Below are positions 7,227-14,309 of a DNA stretch of 26,826 bases, in pieces. The notes below the pieces were generated by a model. That model was given only the letters and a program-made list of their open reading frames with translations, was not told the origin of the DNA and did not search any database. Position 1 is the stretch's first letter. Each line of letters starts with the position of its first letter. A program made the position numbers and the translations under genes. This DNA is from an uncultured Collinsella sp. Its GTDB lineage: Bacteria; Actinomycetota; Coriobacteriia; Coriobacteriales; Coriobacteriaceae. The stretch spans positions 1 through 26,826 of the forward strand of contig CAUFWM010000019.1 in assembly GCA_959596505.1 (NCBI GenBank). Reading direction: 5' to 3'.

Positions 7227-8252
7227 TTATTTGCTGGGGTCGATTATATATTTACCCATGGCGCGCAGGGCCGGGTCTGACAGGATGGCGCCGAGTTCGT
7301 CGAGGGAAGCCACCTTGGCGACCATCGAGGATACGTCGAGCCTGCCAGAGTCGATGAGCTCGAGCGCGCGACGCTGCGTATAAGGGTTGATGTAGGACGA
7401 GGTAAGCACAAGCTCCTTCTGGAAGACCTCGAAGGGCTTGACGGTGATTGTCTCATCGGGCTTGGTGAGGCCGAACATCATGACCGTAGCCTTGTGGCCG
7501 GCGATCTGGATGGCCTGCTCGATGGTGACGGGCTTGCCAACACACTCGATAACGACATCGACGTTGCCGACGCCCTCCTGCTTCAGGCGGGCCGGGACGT
7601 CCTCGTGGATGGAATCAATTGCCAGGTCGGCGCCGAGTTTGAGCGCAACCTCGCGCTTGCCTTCGACAGGCTCGAGCAAGACAACCTTGGTGGCGCCGGC
7701 GTTTTTAGCAAGCTGCATCATGAGCAGACCGATCATGCCGCCGCCGATAACGACAACTGTGCTGCCGGGCTTGATGTTGCACATATCGATGCCGTGCAGG
7801 CAGCAGGCGACGGGCTCGGTCATAGCACCCTGCTCAAAGCTGGTGTGATCACCCAACTTGTAGACTTGCTGCATATCGACGGAGCAGTACTCGGCAAAGC
7901 CGCCGTTAACGGTGGTGCCGTAACCGGTCATATGCTCGCAGTAGTGGTTGATTCCGTCGCGGCAGGGTTCGCAGCAGCCGCAGGGATGGTTTGGGTCGAT
8001 GCACACGCGATCGCCCGGTTTAAAGCCAGCGACGTCGCTGCCCACGGCCTCGACAACGCCCGCAAACTCATGACCAAGGACCGTGGGCGGGGTAACGTCG
8101 GCTGCACCCTTGTCGCCTTCATAGATATGAACGTCGGTACCGCAGACGCCGCAAGCTTTGACGTTGATCAGAACGTCGCGCTTGCCCACGGCCGGCTTTG
8201 CCGATTCCTCGACTCTGAGGTCGTGCTTTCCATAGAAGACCGCGCTTTTCAT
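7227..8252 (-). CDS. Zinc-dependent medium-chain dehydrogenase, sugar-alcohol type
   Basis: This 341-residue enzyme starts at 8252 with AAGGAGT close upstream. Catalytic zinc ligands are visible: C37 (CGVCGTD), H61-E62 (GHE) and E146 (TEP). A structural zinc site is formed by C91, C94, C97 and C105. The Rossmann glycine motif is GGGMIG (about 170-175), and an acidic residue after the second strand (LLEP) favours NAD. It fits the sorbitol, arabitol or threonine dehydrogenase branch and should oxidise a secondary alcohol on a polyol. It is divergent from the maltose-type PTS gene and shares operator-like sites with it, so its substrate may be the polyol released by the glycosidase. The substrate is not proven. 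Confidence 0.88.
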   Translation of the reverse strand: MKSAVFYGKHDLRVEESAKPAVGKRDVLINVKACGVCGTDVHIYEGDKGAADVTPPTVLGHEFAGVVEAVGSDVAGFKPGDRVCIDPNHPCGCCEPCRDGINHYCEHMTGYGTTVNGGFAEYCSVDMQQVYKLGDHTSFEQGAMTEPVACCLHGIDMCNIKPGSTVVVIGGGMIGLLMMQLAKNAGATKVVLLEPVEGKREVALKLGADLAIDSIHEDVPARLKQEGVGNVDVVIECVGKPVTIEQAIQIAGHKATVMMFGLTKPDETITVKPFEVFQKELVLTSSYINPYTQRRALELIDSGRLDVSSMVAKVASLDELGAILSDPALRAMGKYIIDPSK

Positions 8253-8288
8253 GGTGACTCCTTAACGTGGCGGTGGATATTGTAATGA

Positions 8289-8317
8289 AGTATAGGTATG
8301 TCTATATGAATAGACAA
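8289..8317 (-). promoter_or_regulatory. Sigma-70-type promoter of the zinc dehydrogenase gene
   Basis: On the minus strand TTGTCT (8317-8312) and TATACT (8294-8289) are separated by exactly 17 bp. The operator-like sequence at 8304-8319 overlaps the -35 element and spacer, so a bound regulator would block RNA polymerase. Confidence 0.75.
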
Positions 8318-8333
8318 GCACATCTAGACAAGT
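8296..8333. promoter_or_regulatory. Tandem GntR/HutC-like operators next to the dehydrogenase promoter
   Basis: Two sites share the minus-strand half GCTTGTCTA or ACTTGTCTA: 8304-8319 (GCTTGTCTATTCATAT on minus) and 8318-8333 (ACTTGTCTAGATGTGC on minus). A further palindrome, GTCTAT-ATGA-ATAGAC, lies at 8300-8315. They resemble the DasR/NagR consensus ACTGGTCTAGACCAGT, with TT in place of GG. Confidence 0.65.
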
Positions 8334-8448
8334 TAAAAAGAATTATAAAATGCAGCCATCAGTTATGTCAGATTTACCAGGCGAAATACTGGACATATAC
8401 CGTTTACGGCCAATAATCAACCGTTTACCGACGGTAGTATTAATGCTA

Positions 8449-8464
8449 ACTTGTATAGATAAGT
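8449..8464. promoter_or_regulatory. GntR/HutC-like operator upstream of the PTS gene
   Basis: ACTTGTATAGATAAGT is a near-perfect 16-bp palindrome centred on TA and matches the sites at 8304-8333. It is 145 bp before the PTS start codon. Shared sites on both sides of the intergenic region argue for one regulator controlling both transcripts. Confidence 0.65.
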
Positions 8465-8608
8465 GATGTGATAAAACGTAAGTGCAAGAAGTCAGGGAAG
8501 CGGGCCCACCCGTCCTATTGCACGAGGTACACGCAAACGGCGCGTCTGCGGTCTCGAGTGAAGCCAAAACCGCAGTCGCTCCGAATGAAGAGAGGGGGAT
8601 TCCCCGTC

Positions 8609-10201
8609 ATGATGCAAAAGATACAACGTTTCGGCGGTGCAATGTACACGCCTGCAATTCTTTTCGCATTTTCCGGAATCGTCGTCGGCCTGGGTACGCT
8701 GTTTACCACCGAGGCGATCTTTGGCGAGATGGCCACTGCGGGCCATCTTTGGTTTGATTGCTGGAATGTGCTGCTCCAGGGTGGTTGGACGCTCTTTAAC
8801 CAGATGCCGTTGCTGTTTTGCGTAGCGTTGCCAATCTCGCTCGCGAACAAGCAGAACGCTCGCTGCTGCATGGAGGCTTTGGCCATCTACCTTACCTTCA
8901 ACTACTTTGTAAGCACAATCTTGGGGCAGTGGGGCCCTGTCTTTGGCGTCGACTACTCTGTCGAGGCGGGCAGCGGTACTGGTCTTGCCACTATCGCAAG
9001 CATCAAAACGCTTGATATGGGCATCATGGGCGCGCTTATCATTTCAGGTATCGCCACGATGCTTCACAACAAGTACTTCGACACCGAACTTCCTGAGTGG
9101 TTGGGCGTGTTCTCGGGCTCCGTGTTCATCTATATGATCGGTTTCTTCGTTATGGTTCCGGTCGCTCTTATCGCCTGCCTGGTGTGGCCGCATGTCCAGG
9201 CTGCTATCTCCGCCTTCCAGGGATTCATCCTTTCCGCCGGTACGTTCGGCGTGGGCGTCTTTGCTTTCTTCGAGCGCGTGCTGATCCCTACAGGCCTGCA
9301 CCACTTTATCTATACGCCGTTCTATTACGACAACGCGGCGGTCAACGGTGGCATCTTTGCTGCTTGGGCCAACATCCTGCCCCAACTGGCTGCCGATCCG
9401 AGCATTGCTCTTAAGGATGCCGCACCCTGGGCTGCCTATACCTGCCCTGGTTGGACTAAGGTCTTCGGCTCGCTCGGCGTCGCCATTGCGTTTTATATGA
9501 CCGCCAAACCCGAGCGCAAGCAGCGCGTCAAGGCTCTGCTCATTCCCGTCACCCTTACCGCTATGCTTTGCGGTATTACCGAGCCGCTTGACTTCACCTT
9601 CCTGTTCATTGCGCCCGGCCTGTTCGTCGTCCACTGCGTGCTCGGAGCGCTCGGCTGCATGGCTCAAAACCTCCTTGGCGTCGTGGGCATCTTCGACGGC
9701 GGAATCATCTCGATGCTCTCGTGGGACTGGCTGCCCCTTTGGGCCGCACACGGTCTGCAGTACGCCATCTCCATCCTTGTCGGTCTGTGCTTTACCGCTC
9801 TTTGGGTCGTGGTCTTCCGTTTCTTGATCATCAAGTTCGACTTTAAGACCCCCGGTCGCGAGGATGACGATGTTGAGGTCGAGCTCAAGTCCAAGGCCGA
9901 CTACAAGCAAAAGCAGAGCGGTGCTGCTGCTAGCAAATCGGTCGCCCAGAGTAAGGATGACGAGCGCTTGGTGCTTGCCGAGAACATCCTCGATCTACTC
10001 GGTGGCACGGACAACGTCATCGATGTAACTAACTGCGCTACCCGTCTGCGCGTTAACGTCAAGGACAAGGGCGCCGTTGCACCCGAGGCTTCCTTCAAGG
10101 CAATCGGTACGCATGGCTTGGTGGTCCAAGGCCAGTCAATCCAGGTCATCATCGGCCTTACCGTCCCGCAGGTTCGCGAGAAGTTCGAGAGTCTTCTGTA
10201 A
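8609..10201 (+). CDS. malP: PTS permease EIICB, maltose/alpha-glucoside type
   Basis: This 530-residue membrane permease imports and phosphorylates an alpha-glucoside. The start at 8609 (MMQKIQRFGGAMYTPAILF) matches the family N-terminus and follows GAGAGGGGG. The IIC domain (about 1-420) has around ten hydrophobic segments and the motif RVLIPTGLHHFIYTPF. After an acidic linker (GREDDDVEVELKSK), the IIB domain carries the phosphorylated cysteine C476 in NCATRLRV. No IIA domain is present, so phosphate must come from a IIA encoded elsewhere, as for B. subtilis MalP and E. coli GlvC. It heads an operon with a 6-phospho-alpha-glucosidase. The exact sugar (maltose, isomaltulose, maltitol or similar) cannot be read from sequence. 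Confidence 0.93.
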   Translation: MMQKIQRFGGAMYTPAILFAFSGIVVGLGTLFTTEAIFGEMATAGHLWFDCWNVLLQGGWTLFNQMPLLFCVALPISLANKQNARCCMEALAIYLTFNYFVSTILGQWGPVFGVDYSVEAGSGTGLATIASIKTLDMGIMGALIISGIATMLHNKYFDTELPEWLGVFSGSVFIYMIGFFVMVPVALIACLVWPHVQAAISAFQGFILSAGTFGVGVFAFFERVLIPTGLHHFIYTPFYYDNAAVNGGIFAAWANILPQLAADPSIALKDAAPWAAYTCPGWTKVFGSLGVAIAFYMTAKPERKQRVKALLIPVTLTAMLCGITEPLDFTFLFIAPGLFVVHCVLGALGCMAQNLLGVVGIFDGGIISMLSWDWLPLWAAHGLQYAISILVGLCFTALWVVVFRFLIIKFDFKTPGREDDDVEVELKSKADYKQKQSGAAASKSVAQSKDDERLVLAENILDLLGGTDNVIDVTNCATRLRVNVKDKGAVAPEASFKAIGTHGLVVQGQSIQVIIGLTVPQVREKFESLL

Positions 10202-10219
10202 ACCATCGTCCATCGAAAC

Positions 10220-10259
10220 AATCGGCCTTGCAGAGCCGGTATGCACCGCAAGGCCGATT
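10220..10259 (+). other. Intercistronic hairpin between PTS and glycosidase genes
   Basis: AATCGGCCTTGC (10220-10231) pairs perfectly with GCAAGGCCGATT (10248-10259) around 16 bases. No T-run follows. In an operon this kind of stem usually protects the upstream mRNA end or lets expression of the two genes differ. Confidence 0.65.
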
Positions 10260-10356
10260 CTAGAGATAAAAAACTCCACTTCTAGGTAACAATTCCAAAC
10301 CGTGCAGGCCGCGTACGGGGATGGATTGAGCAAGCGGCCAGAATGAGGAGGACATC

Positions 10357-11700
10357 ATGTCCAAGAAAAACTATGCCGTGACCATTGCCGGCGGTGGCTC
10401 TACCTTCACCCCGGGCATCGCTCTGATGCTGCTTGAGGAGCGCGACCGCTTCCCGGTCAACAAGGTGACCTTCTACGACAACAACGCCGAGCGCCAGGAG
10501 ACCGTGGCCAAGGCCTGCGAGATCTACTTCCACGAGAACGCCCCCGAGGTTGAGTTTAGCTACACCACCGACCCCGAGACCGCATTCACCGGGACTGACT
10601 TCGTCCTTGCTCACATCCGCGTCGGCCTGTACGCCATGCGTGAGCTCGACGAGAAGATTCCTCTCAAGTACGGCTGCGTTGGCCAAGAGACCTGCGGTGC
10701 CGGCGGTATCGCCTACGGCATGCGCTCCATCGGCGGCGTTATCGAGATCCTCGACTACATGGAGAAGTACAGCCCCAACGCCTGGATGCTCAACTACTCC
10801 AACCCCGCGGCCATCGTCGCCGAGGCTTGCCGCGTGCTGCGCCCCAACAGCCGCATCATCAACATCTGCGACATGCCGATCGACCTCATGGATAAGATGA
10901 GCCGTATGTGCGGCATCAAGGATCGTCGCGAGCTGCAGTATAGCTACTACGGCCTCAACCACTTTGGTTGGTGGAGCAAGATCTACGACAAGGACGGCAA
11001 CGACCTCATGCCGCAGATTAAGGAGCACATGGCTAAGAACGGCTACCTGGACGGCATCGAGCACGAGGCCGGCAAGGAGCAGCATGTCGAGGAGAGCTGG
11101 ATTCACACCTTCGGCAAGGCCAAGGATGTCTATGCTGTCGATCCCGAGACGATTCCCAATACCTACCTCAAGTATTACCTGTACCCGGACTATGTCGTCG
11201 AGACGTCTGACCCCAACTACACTCGCGCCAATGAGGTTATGGACGGCCGCGAGAAGAAGGTCTTTGGCGCTTGCCGCGACATCATCGCCAAGGGTACGGC
11301 TAAAGACGGCGGCTTTGAGCCAGATGTACATGCCAACTACATCGTCGACCTTGCCTGCGCACTGGCCGAGAACACGCTCGAGCGCTTCCTGCTGATCGTC
11401 CCCAACGATGGCGCTGTGCCCAACTTCGACCCGACGGCCATGGTCGAGGTGCCTTGCATCGTCGGTTCCAACGGCTTTGAGAAGATCTGCCAGGGCCCGA
11501 TTCCGCAGTTCCAGAAGGGCCTGATGGAGCAGCAGGTTTCCGTCGAGAAGCTCGTTGTCCAGGCTTGGGTCGAGGGCAGCTACCAGAAGCTCTGGCAGGC
11601 ACTCACGCTCTCCAAGACCATTCCTTCGGCGAGCGTTGCTAAGCAGATCCTGGACGAGCTCATCGAGGCCAACAAGGATTTCTGGCCCGAGCTTAAGTAA
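10357..11700 (+). CDS. malA: 6-phospho-alpha-glucosidase, GH4 (NAD and metal dependent)
   Basis: This 447-residue cytosolic enzyme is near the 449 residues of B. subtilis MalA/GlvA. It should split the phosphorylated disaccharide made by the PTS into glucose 6-phosphate and the other half, using NAD+ and a divalent metal such as Mn2+ in the GH4 redox mechanism. The nucleotide motif GGGST is at 12-16. The motif CDMP at 171-174, typical of the alpha-specific branch, supplies metal ligand C171 and D172. The second ligand is H202 in GLNHFGW. The start follows GAGGAGG. It lies 155 bp after the permease gene in the same operon. Confidence 0.94.
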   Translation: MSKKNYAVTIAGGGSTFTPGIALMLLEERDRFPVNKVTFYDNNAERQETVAKACEIYFHENAPEVEFSYTTDPETAFTGTDFVLAHIRVGLYAMRELDEKIPLKYGCVGQETCGAGGIAYGMRSIGGVIEILDYMEKYSPNAWMLNYSNPAAIVAEACRVLRPNSRIINICDMPIDLMDKMSRMCGIKDRRELQYSYYGLNHFGWWSKIYDKDGNDLMPQIKEHMAKNGYLDGIEHEAGKEQHVEESWIHTFGKAKDVYAVDPETIPNTYLKYYLYPDYVVETSDPNYTRANEVMDGREKKVFGACRDIIAKGTAKDGGFEPDVHANYIVDLACALAENTLERFLLIVPNDGAVPNFDPTAMVEVPCIVGSNGFEKICQGPIPQFQKGLMEQQVSVEKLVVQAWVEGSYQKLWQALTLSKTIPSASVAKQILDELIEANKDFWPELK

Positions 11701-11740
11701 GGACTGCAGTCTCGAACTCTCACTCATCTCTGCTTCATTT

Positions 11741-11790
11741 GCGCCGCCGTGGCGTCCGGGTTCGCCCAGATGCTGCGGCGGCGCTATACT
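11741..11790 (+). promoter_or_regulatory. ychF promoter flanked by a GC-rich inverted repeat
   Basis: TTCGCC (11761-11766) and TATACT (11785-11790) with an 18-bp spacer form a plausible promoter. GCGCCGCCG (11741-11749) and CGGCGGCGC (11776-11784) are perfect 9-bp complements that bracket the -35 and abut the -10. The repeat could be an operator, or the weak terminator of the preceding operon. Confidence 0.5.
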
Positions 11791-11827
11791 TATGCAGTTT
11801 GAAGTACCTGTACCAAAAGGAGCTGTC

Positions 11828-12904
11828 GTGTCCCTTTCCATCGGTATCGTGGGCCTGCCCAACGTGGGCAAGTCGACGCTGTTCACCGCGCTTACCAAAA
11901 AGACCGGTCTTGCCGCCAACTACCCGTTTGCCACAATCGACCCCAACGTGGGTATCGTCGACGTGCCCGATAGCCGCTTGCAAAAGCTCGCCGACATCGT
12001 CAACCCCGGCCGCATTGTGCCGGCTACGGTCGAGTTTGTCGACATCGCAGGTCTGGTGAAGGGCGCTAACGAGGGCGAGGGCCTGGGCAACCAGTTCTTG
12101 GCAAACATCCGCGAGACCGACGCTATCTGCGAGGTCGTGCGCTACTTTAAGGACCCCAACGTCATGCGTGAGGTGGGCCGCACGGGCGAGTTCGTCGATC
12201 CCGCCGGCGATGCCGACACCATCATGACCGAGCTCATCCTGGCCGACATGGGCACGCTCGAGAAGCAGCTGCCCAAGCTCGAGAAGGAGGCCAAGCGCGA
12301 CAAGGAGCTCATGCCCAAGTTTGAGGTCGCCAAGCGCCTGCTTGCCTGGCTCAACGAGGGCAAGCGCGCCGCGTCCATGGAGATGACCGACGAGGAGCGC
12401 GCCGCTGCCAAGGGCTTGTTCCTGCTCACCATGAAGCCCATCCTGTATGTGGCCAACGTAGACGAGGACATGCTCAACGAGGACCTGGCGCCCATTGATG
12501 GCGTCAAGCCGCTGCCGATCTGCGCCAAGATCGAGGCCGAGCTTTCCGAGCTCGATCCCGAGGACGCTGCCGACTACCTGGAAAGCCTGGGCCTGGAGCA
12601 GCCCGGCCTGGACGTGCTCGCTCAGGCCGCCTACAAGCTGCTCGGCCTGCAGTCGTTCTTTACGGCCGGCGAGATGGAGGTCAAGGCCTGGACGGTGCGT
12701 CAGGGCGCGACCGCCCCGCAGGCCGCCGGTGTCATCCACACCGACTTTGAGCGCGGCTTTATTAAGGCCGAGGTCATTGGCTACGACGACTACATCGAGC
12801 TCGGTGGCGAGCAGGGCGCCAAGGCTGCCGGCAAGCTGCGTATTGAGGGCAAGGACTATGTCATGGCCGATGGCGACGTCGTGCACTTCCGCTTTAACGT
12901 GTAA
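11828..12904 (+). CDS. ychF: YchF/OLA1-type P-loop NTPase, ribosome-binding
   Basis: This 358-residue protein (usual length about 363) belongs to the Obg-related YchF family, which binds ribosomes, prefers ATP and is linked to translation and stress control. I take GTG at 11828 as the start because AAAAGGAG precedes it and the N-terminus SLSIGIVGLPNVGKSTLF matches the family; the open frame extends further upstream without support. The P-loop GLPNVGKS is at 9-16. The switch region DIAGLVKGA lacks the catalytic polar residue, as is normal here. NVDE replaces the guanine-reading NKxD. A C-terminal TGS domain ends in VMADGDVVHFRFNV. A small membrane-protein gene follows 11 bp later. Confidence 0.95.
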   Translation: MSLSIGIVGLPNVGKSTLFTALTKKTGLAANYPFATIDPNVGIVDVPDSRLQKLADIVNPGRIVPATVEFVDIAGLVKGANEGEGLGNQFLANIRETDAICEVVRYFKDPNVMREVGRTGEFVDPAGDADTIMTELILADMGTLEKQLPKLEKEAKRDKELMPKFEVAKRLLAWLNEGKRAASMEMTDEERAAAKGLFLLTMKPILYVANVDEDMLNEDLAPIDGVKPLPICAKIEAELSELDPEDAADYLESLGLEQPGLDVLAQAAYKLLGLQSFFTAGEMEVKAWTVRQGATAPQAAGVIHTDFERGFIKAEVIGYDDYIELGGEQGAKAAGKLRIEGKDYVMADGDVVHFRFNV

Positions 12905-12915
12905 GGACGACGCAT

Positions 12916-13299
12916 ATGTTTAAATATGGCAAAAAAGCTGGCTACATGGGTATTGCGCTGCTCGTACTTGCGGTGATTCCGCTGGTGGTCGCAGCGTGTG
13001 TTATCCCCAACATTGGTCCCGAGGTGGCAACGAAGTTTAATGCCGCCGGCGAGGCGACGCGCTGGGGCAAGAGCTACGAGCTGCTGGCGTTGCCGGTGCT
13101 CAATCTGCTGCTGAGCGTGGCGACGTACTTTACGGCGGGACGCCAGGCTAAAAACAATGATGACTCCGCCGCCATGGCGCGCATCGTGTGCGAGCGCTAC
13201 CTGCGAAACGGCTGCATCACGGGTGTGTTTCTCAACGTAATCAACGTCTACTTTATGTATTCGGCGATTACCGGTATGGGCTTTGGCCTGGGCTTTTAG
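12916..13299 (+). CDS. DUF1648-domain small membrane protein
   Basis: This 127-residue protein has three hydrophobic segments: about 10-30, 57-73 and 98-120. Between the first two lies the DUF1648 pattern IPNIGPEVATKFNAAGEATRWGKS. DUF1648 is also found in SdpI-type immunity proteins, but this protein is too short to be SdpI and no toxin gene is nearby. The start follows AAGGACG. It sits 11 bp after ychF and is probably co-transcribed with it. Its stop is only 9 bp from the end of the convergent gene at 13309. The function is unknown. Confidence 0.8.
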   Translation: MFKYGKKAGYMGIALLVLAVIPLVVAACVIPNIGPEVATKFNAAGEATRWGKSYELLALPVLNLLLSVATYFTAGRQAKNNDDSAAMARIVCERYLRNGCITGVFLNVINVYFMYSAITGMGFGLGF

Positions 13300-13308
13300 C
13301 TTGCGCCT

Positions 13309-13698
13309 TTAGGCAACGAGCCTGCAAGCATATTCGATGGCTGCTGCGAGGCCGCCGCTCGATCGTGGTTGAAAGACCATGTCGGCGGCGGCCTCGTTTT
13401 CGTATCCGGCGCCGCGGAGGGCGAGCGCGATGCCGGCTTCCAAAAGGAGCGACAGGCCGTGTTGGCTGGTTACGATTACGGCAGCCTGATTGAGCGAGCA
13501 GCTGTGCGCTTGGCATTGGATGGCAAGTTCACCTTGCGCCGGGCAAGGGACCAAAACGGCGGCGACGCGACTTGATAGCAATGCAAATGCTGTGCGCTCA
13601 TCGGGCGAAAGACATTCTGCTTCAACGACGACGAGCTTGGGCGGTGCGCTGTTTGTGCGAAGTGTGGCTCGGTACGTGCGGACCGAAGAACCCGACAT
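13309..13698 (-). CDS. Unknown 129-residue protein divergent from an XRE regulator
   Basis: The start at 13698 (MSGSSVRTYRATL) is chosen for AGGAG 8 bp upstream; an in-frame ATG lies 24 bases earlier without a ribosome site. The middle of the protein (VAAVLVPCPAQGELAIQCQ then QAAVIVTSQHGLSLLLEAGIALAL) alternates strands and helices like a small Rossmann-type fold, with two cysteines. I do not recognise the family. It shares a perfect 24-bp palindrome with the divergent regulator gene, so the regulator probably controls both. Its 3' part contains a 12-bp inverted repeat that may terminate the opposing transcript. Confidence 0.65.
   Translation of the reverse strand: MSGSSVRTYRATLRTNSAPPKLVVVEAECLSPDERTAFALLSSRVAAVLVPCPAQGELAIQCQAHSCSLNQAAVIVTSQHGLSLLLEAGIALALRGAGYENEAAADMVFQPRSSGGLAAAIEYACRLVA
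13347..13396 (+). repeat. 12-bp inverted repeat inside a coding region, possible terminator for the convergent operon
   Basis: CGAGGCCGCCGC (13347-13358) and GCGGCGGCCTCG (13385-13396) are perfect complements with a 26-base loop, followed by TTTTCG on the plus strand. They lie within the minus-strand gene, 48 bp past the stop of the DUF1648 gene. Coding constraint on Ala/Gly-rich segments could also produce this. Confidence 0.45.
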
Positions 13699-13721
13699 AG
13701 AAAACTCCTGTGTATTCGGCA

Positions 13722-13745
13722 AAACGTAAACTATAGTTTACGTTT
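13722..13745. promoter_or_regulatory. Perfect 24-bp palindromic operator between divergent genes
   Basis: The sequence is an exact palindrome: arm AAACGTAAACTA and its reverse complement, centred between 13733 and 13734. TATAGT lies at its centre on both strands and could be the -10 of both divergent promoters, giving start sites about 25-30 bases before each gene. The small XRE protein at 13775 is the obvious binder and would repress both genes. Confidence 0.8.
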
Positions 13746-13774
13746 ATGTTCGGCTCCATTTCAAACTCGGCTGC

Positions 13775-13993
13775 ATGGACGAACGTGCGAAACAGATTCT
13801 TGGCAGGCGGGTCGAAGAGACACGCAGAGACCTTGGTATCTCCAAGGTTGATTTTTGTGTGGCGACAGGAATCAGCCGACCCTACCTCGACCGAATCGAA
13901 GATGGGACGGCAAATTTCACGCTCAAGGTTCTATTTAAGATCGCGCCCGCACTCGGCATGACGGTGTCAGAGCTTCTCGAGGGTATCGAGTAG
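13775..13993 (+). CDS. XRE-family helix-turn-helix regulator, 72 residues
   Basis: The protein is essentially one Cro/C1-type HTH domain: ISKVDFCVATGISRPYLDRI (about 22-41) is the helix-turn-helix, followed by LKVLFKIAPALGMTVSELL. I see no ribosome site before the ATG, so the transcript may be weakly translated or have a very short leader. Small XRE proteins of this size often repress their own promoter and a neighbour, as antitoxins or phage-type repressors do. The divergent gene at 13698 and the palindrome between them fit that pattern. Confidence 0.85.
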   Translation: MDERAKQILGRRVEETRRDLGISKVDFCVATGISRPYLDRIEDGTANFTLKVLFKIAPALGMTVSELLEGIE

Positions 13994-14309
13994 CCTTTTT
14001 TGCTAGATTTGCCGCTTGTTGAACGGGTCCCCCCGACGGCGGCGTGCAAAACGCGAGTATTCAGCATCCCTCAATAATTTAACGGCAGCCGGGGCCACAA
14101 ATACGACGCGTAATGTTTTGGATTATCCACAAAATTCAATAATATGAGGAATAACAAGCGCGCGGAACGAGTCTTTCGAGTCGAAAGGCAATTTACAGCC
14201 AGCGGTTTTAACGTTCCCGGAAGGGGCGGATGCTGAAAACTCCGCTTTTTGCACGTTCCGAGGGGTACCACGTGCCCTACAAGGCCCAAAGAGGCGGATT
14301 TTGTTTTAG
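13994..14309. other. Intergenic region with an inverted-repeat, MITE-like element
   Basis: No credible gene is seen in this 316-bp, partly AT-rich stretch. It holds an imperfect inverted repeat at 14044-14069 and 14228-14254 (listed separately). CTTTCGA-G-TCGAAAG at 14173-14187 is a perfect small palindrome. GCACGT (14251-14256) pairs with ACGTGC (14270-14275). Confidence 0.6.
14044..14254. repeat. Candidate 211-bp miniature element with imperfect terminal inverted repeats
   Basis: The left end reads GTGCAAAACGCGAGTATTCA then GCATCC. The right end read on the minus strand is GTGCAAAAAGCGGAGTTTTC then AGCATCC. They agree over about 23 of 27 positions with two single-base gaps. The interior is non-coding. 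No target-site duplication was recognised, so it could also be two inverted copies of a shorter repeat. Confidence 0.45.

Larger units (their letters stand above)
8253..8608. other. Divergent control region between dehydrogenase and PTS genes
   Basis: This AT-rich 356-bp region holds the promoter of the minus-strand dehydrogenase, three GntR/HutC-like half-palindromes and a direct repeat ACCGTTTAC at 8399-8407 and 8420-8428, spaced 21 bp (two helical turns). The PTS frame is open from 8468. However, the residues before 8609 are basic and unlike the family, so I read them as leader. A plus-strand promoter must lie here but is not clear; the palindrome at 8449-8464 is a good position for repression. 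Confidence 0.7.

Noticed and set aside
10282..11919. 545-residue minus-strand frame opposite malA
   Set aside because: Shadow spanning two real genes and their intergenic region.
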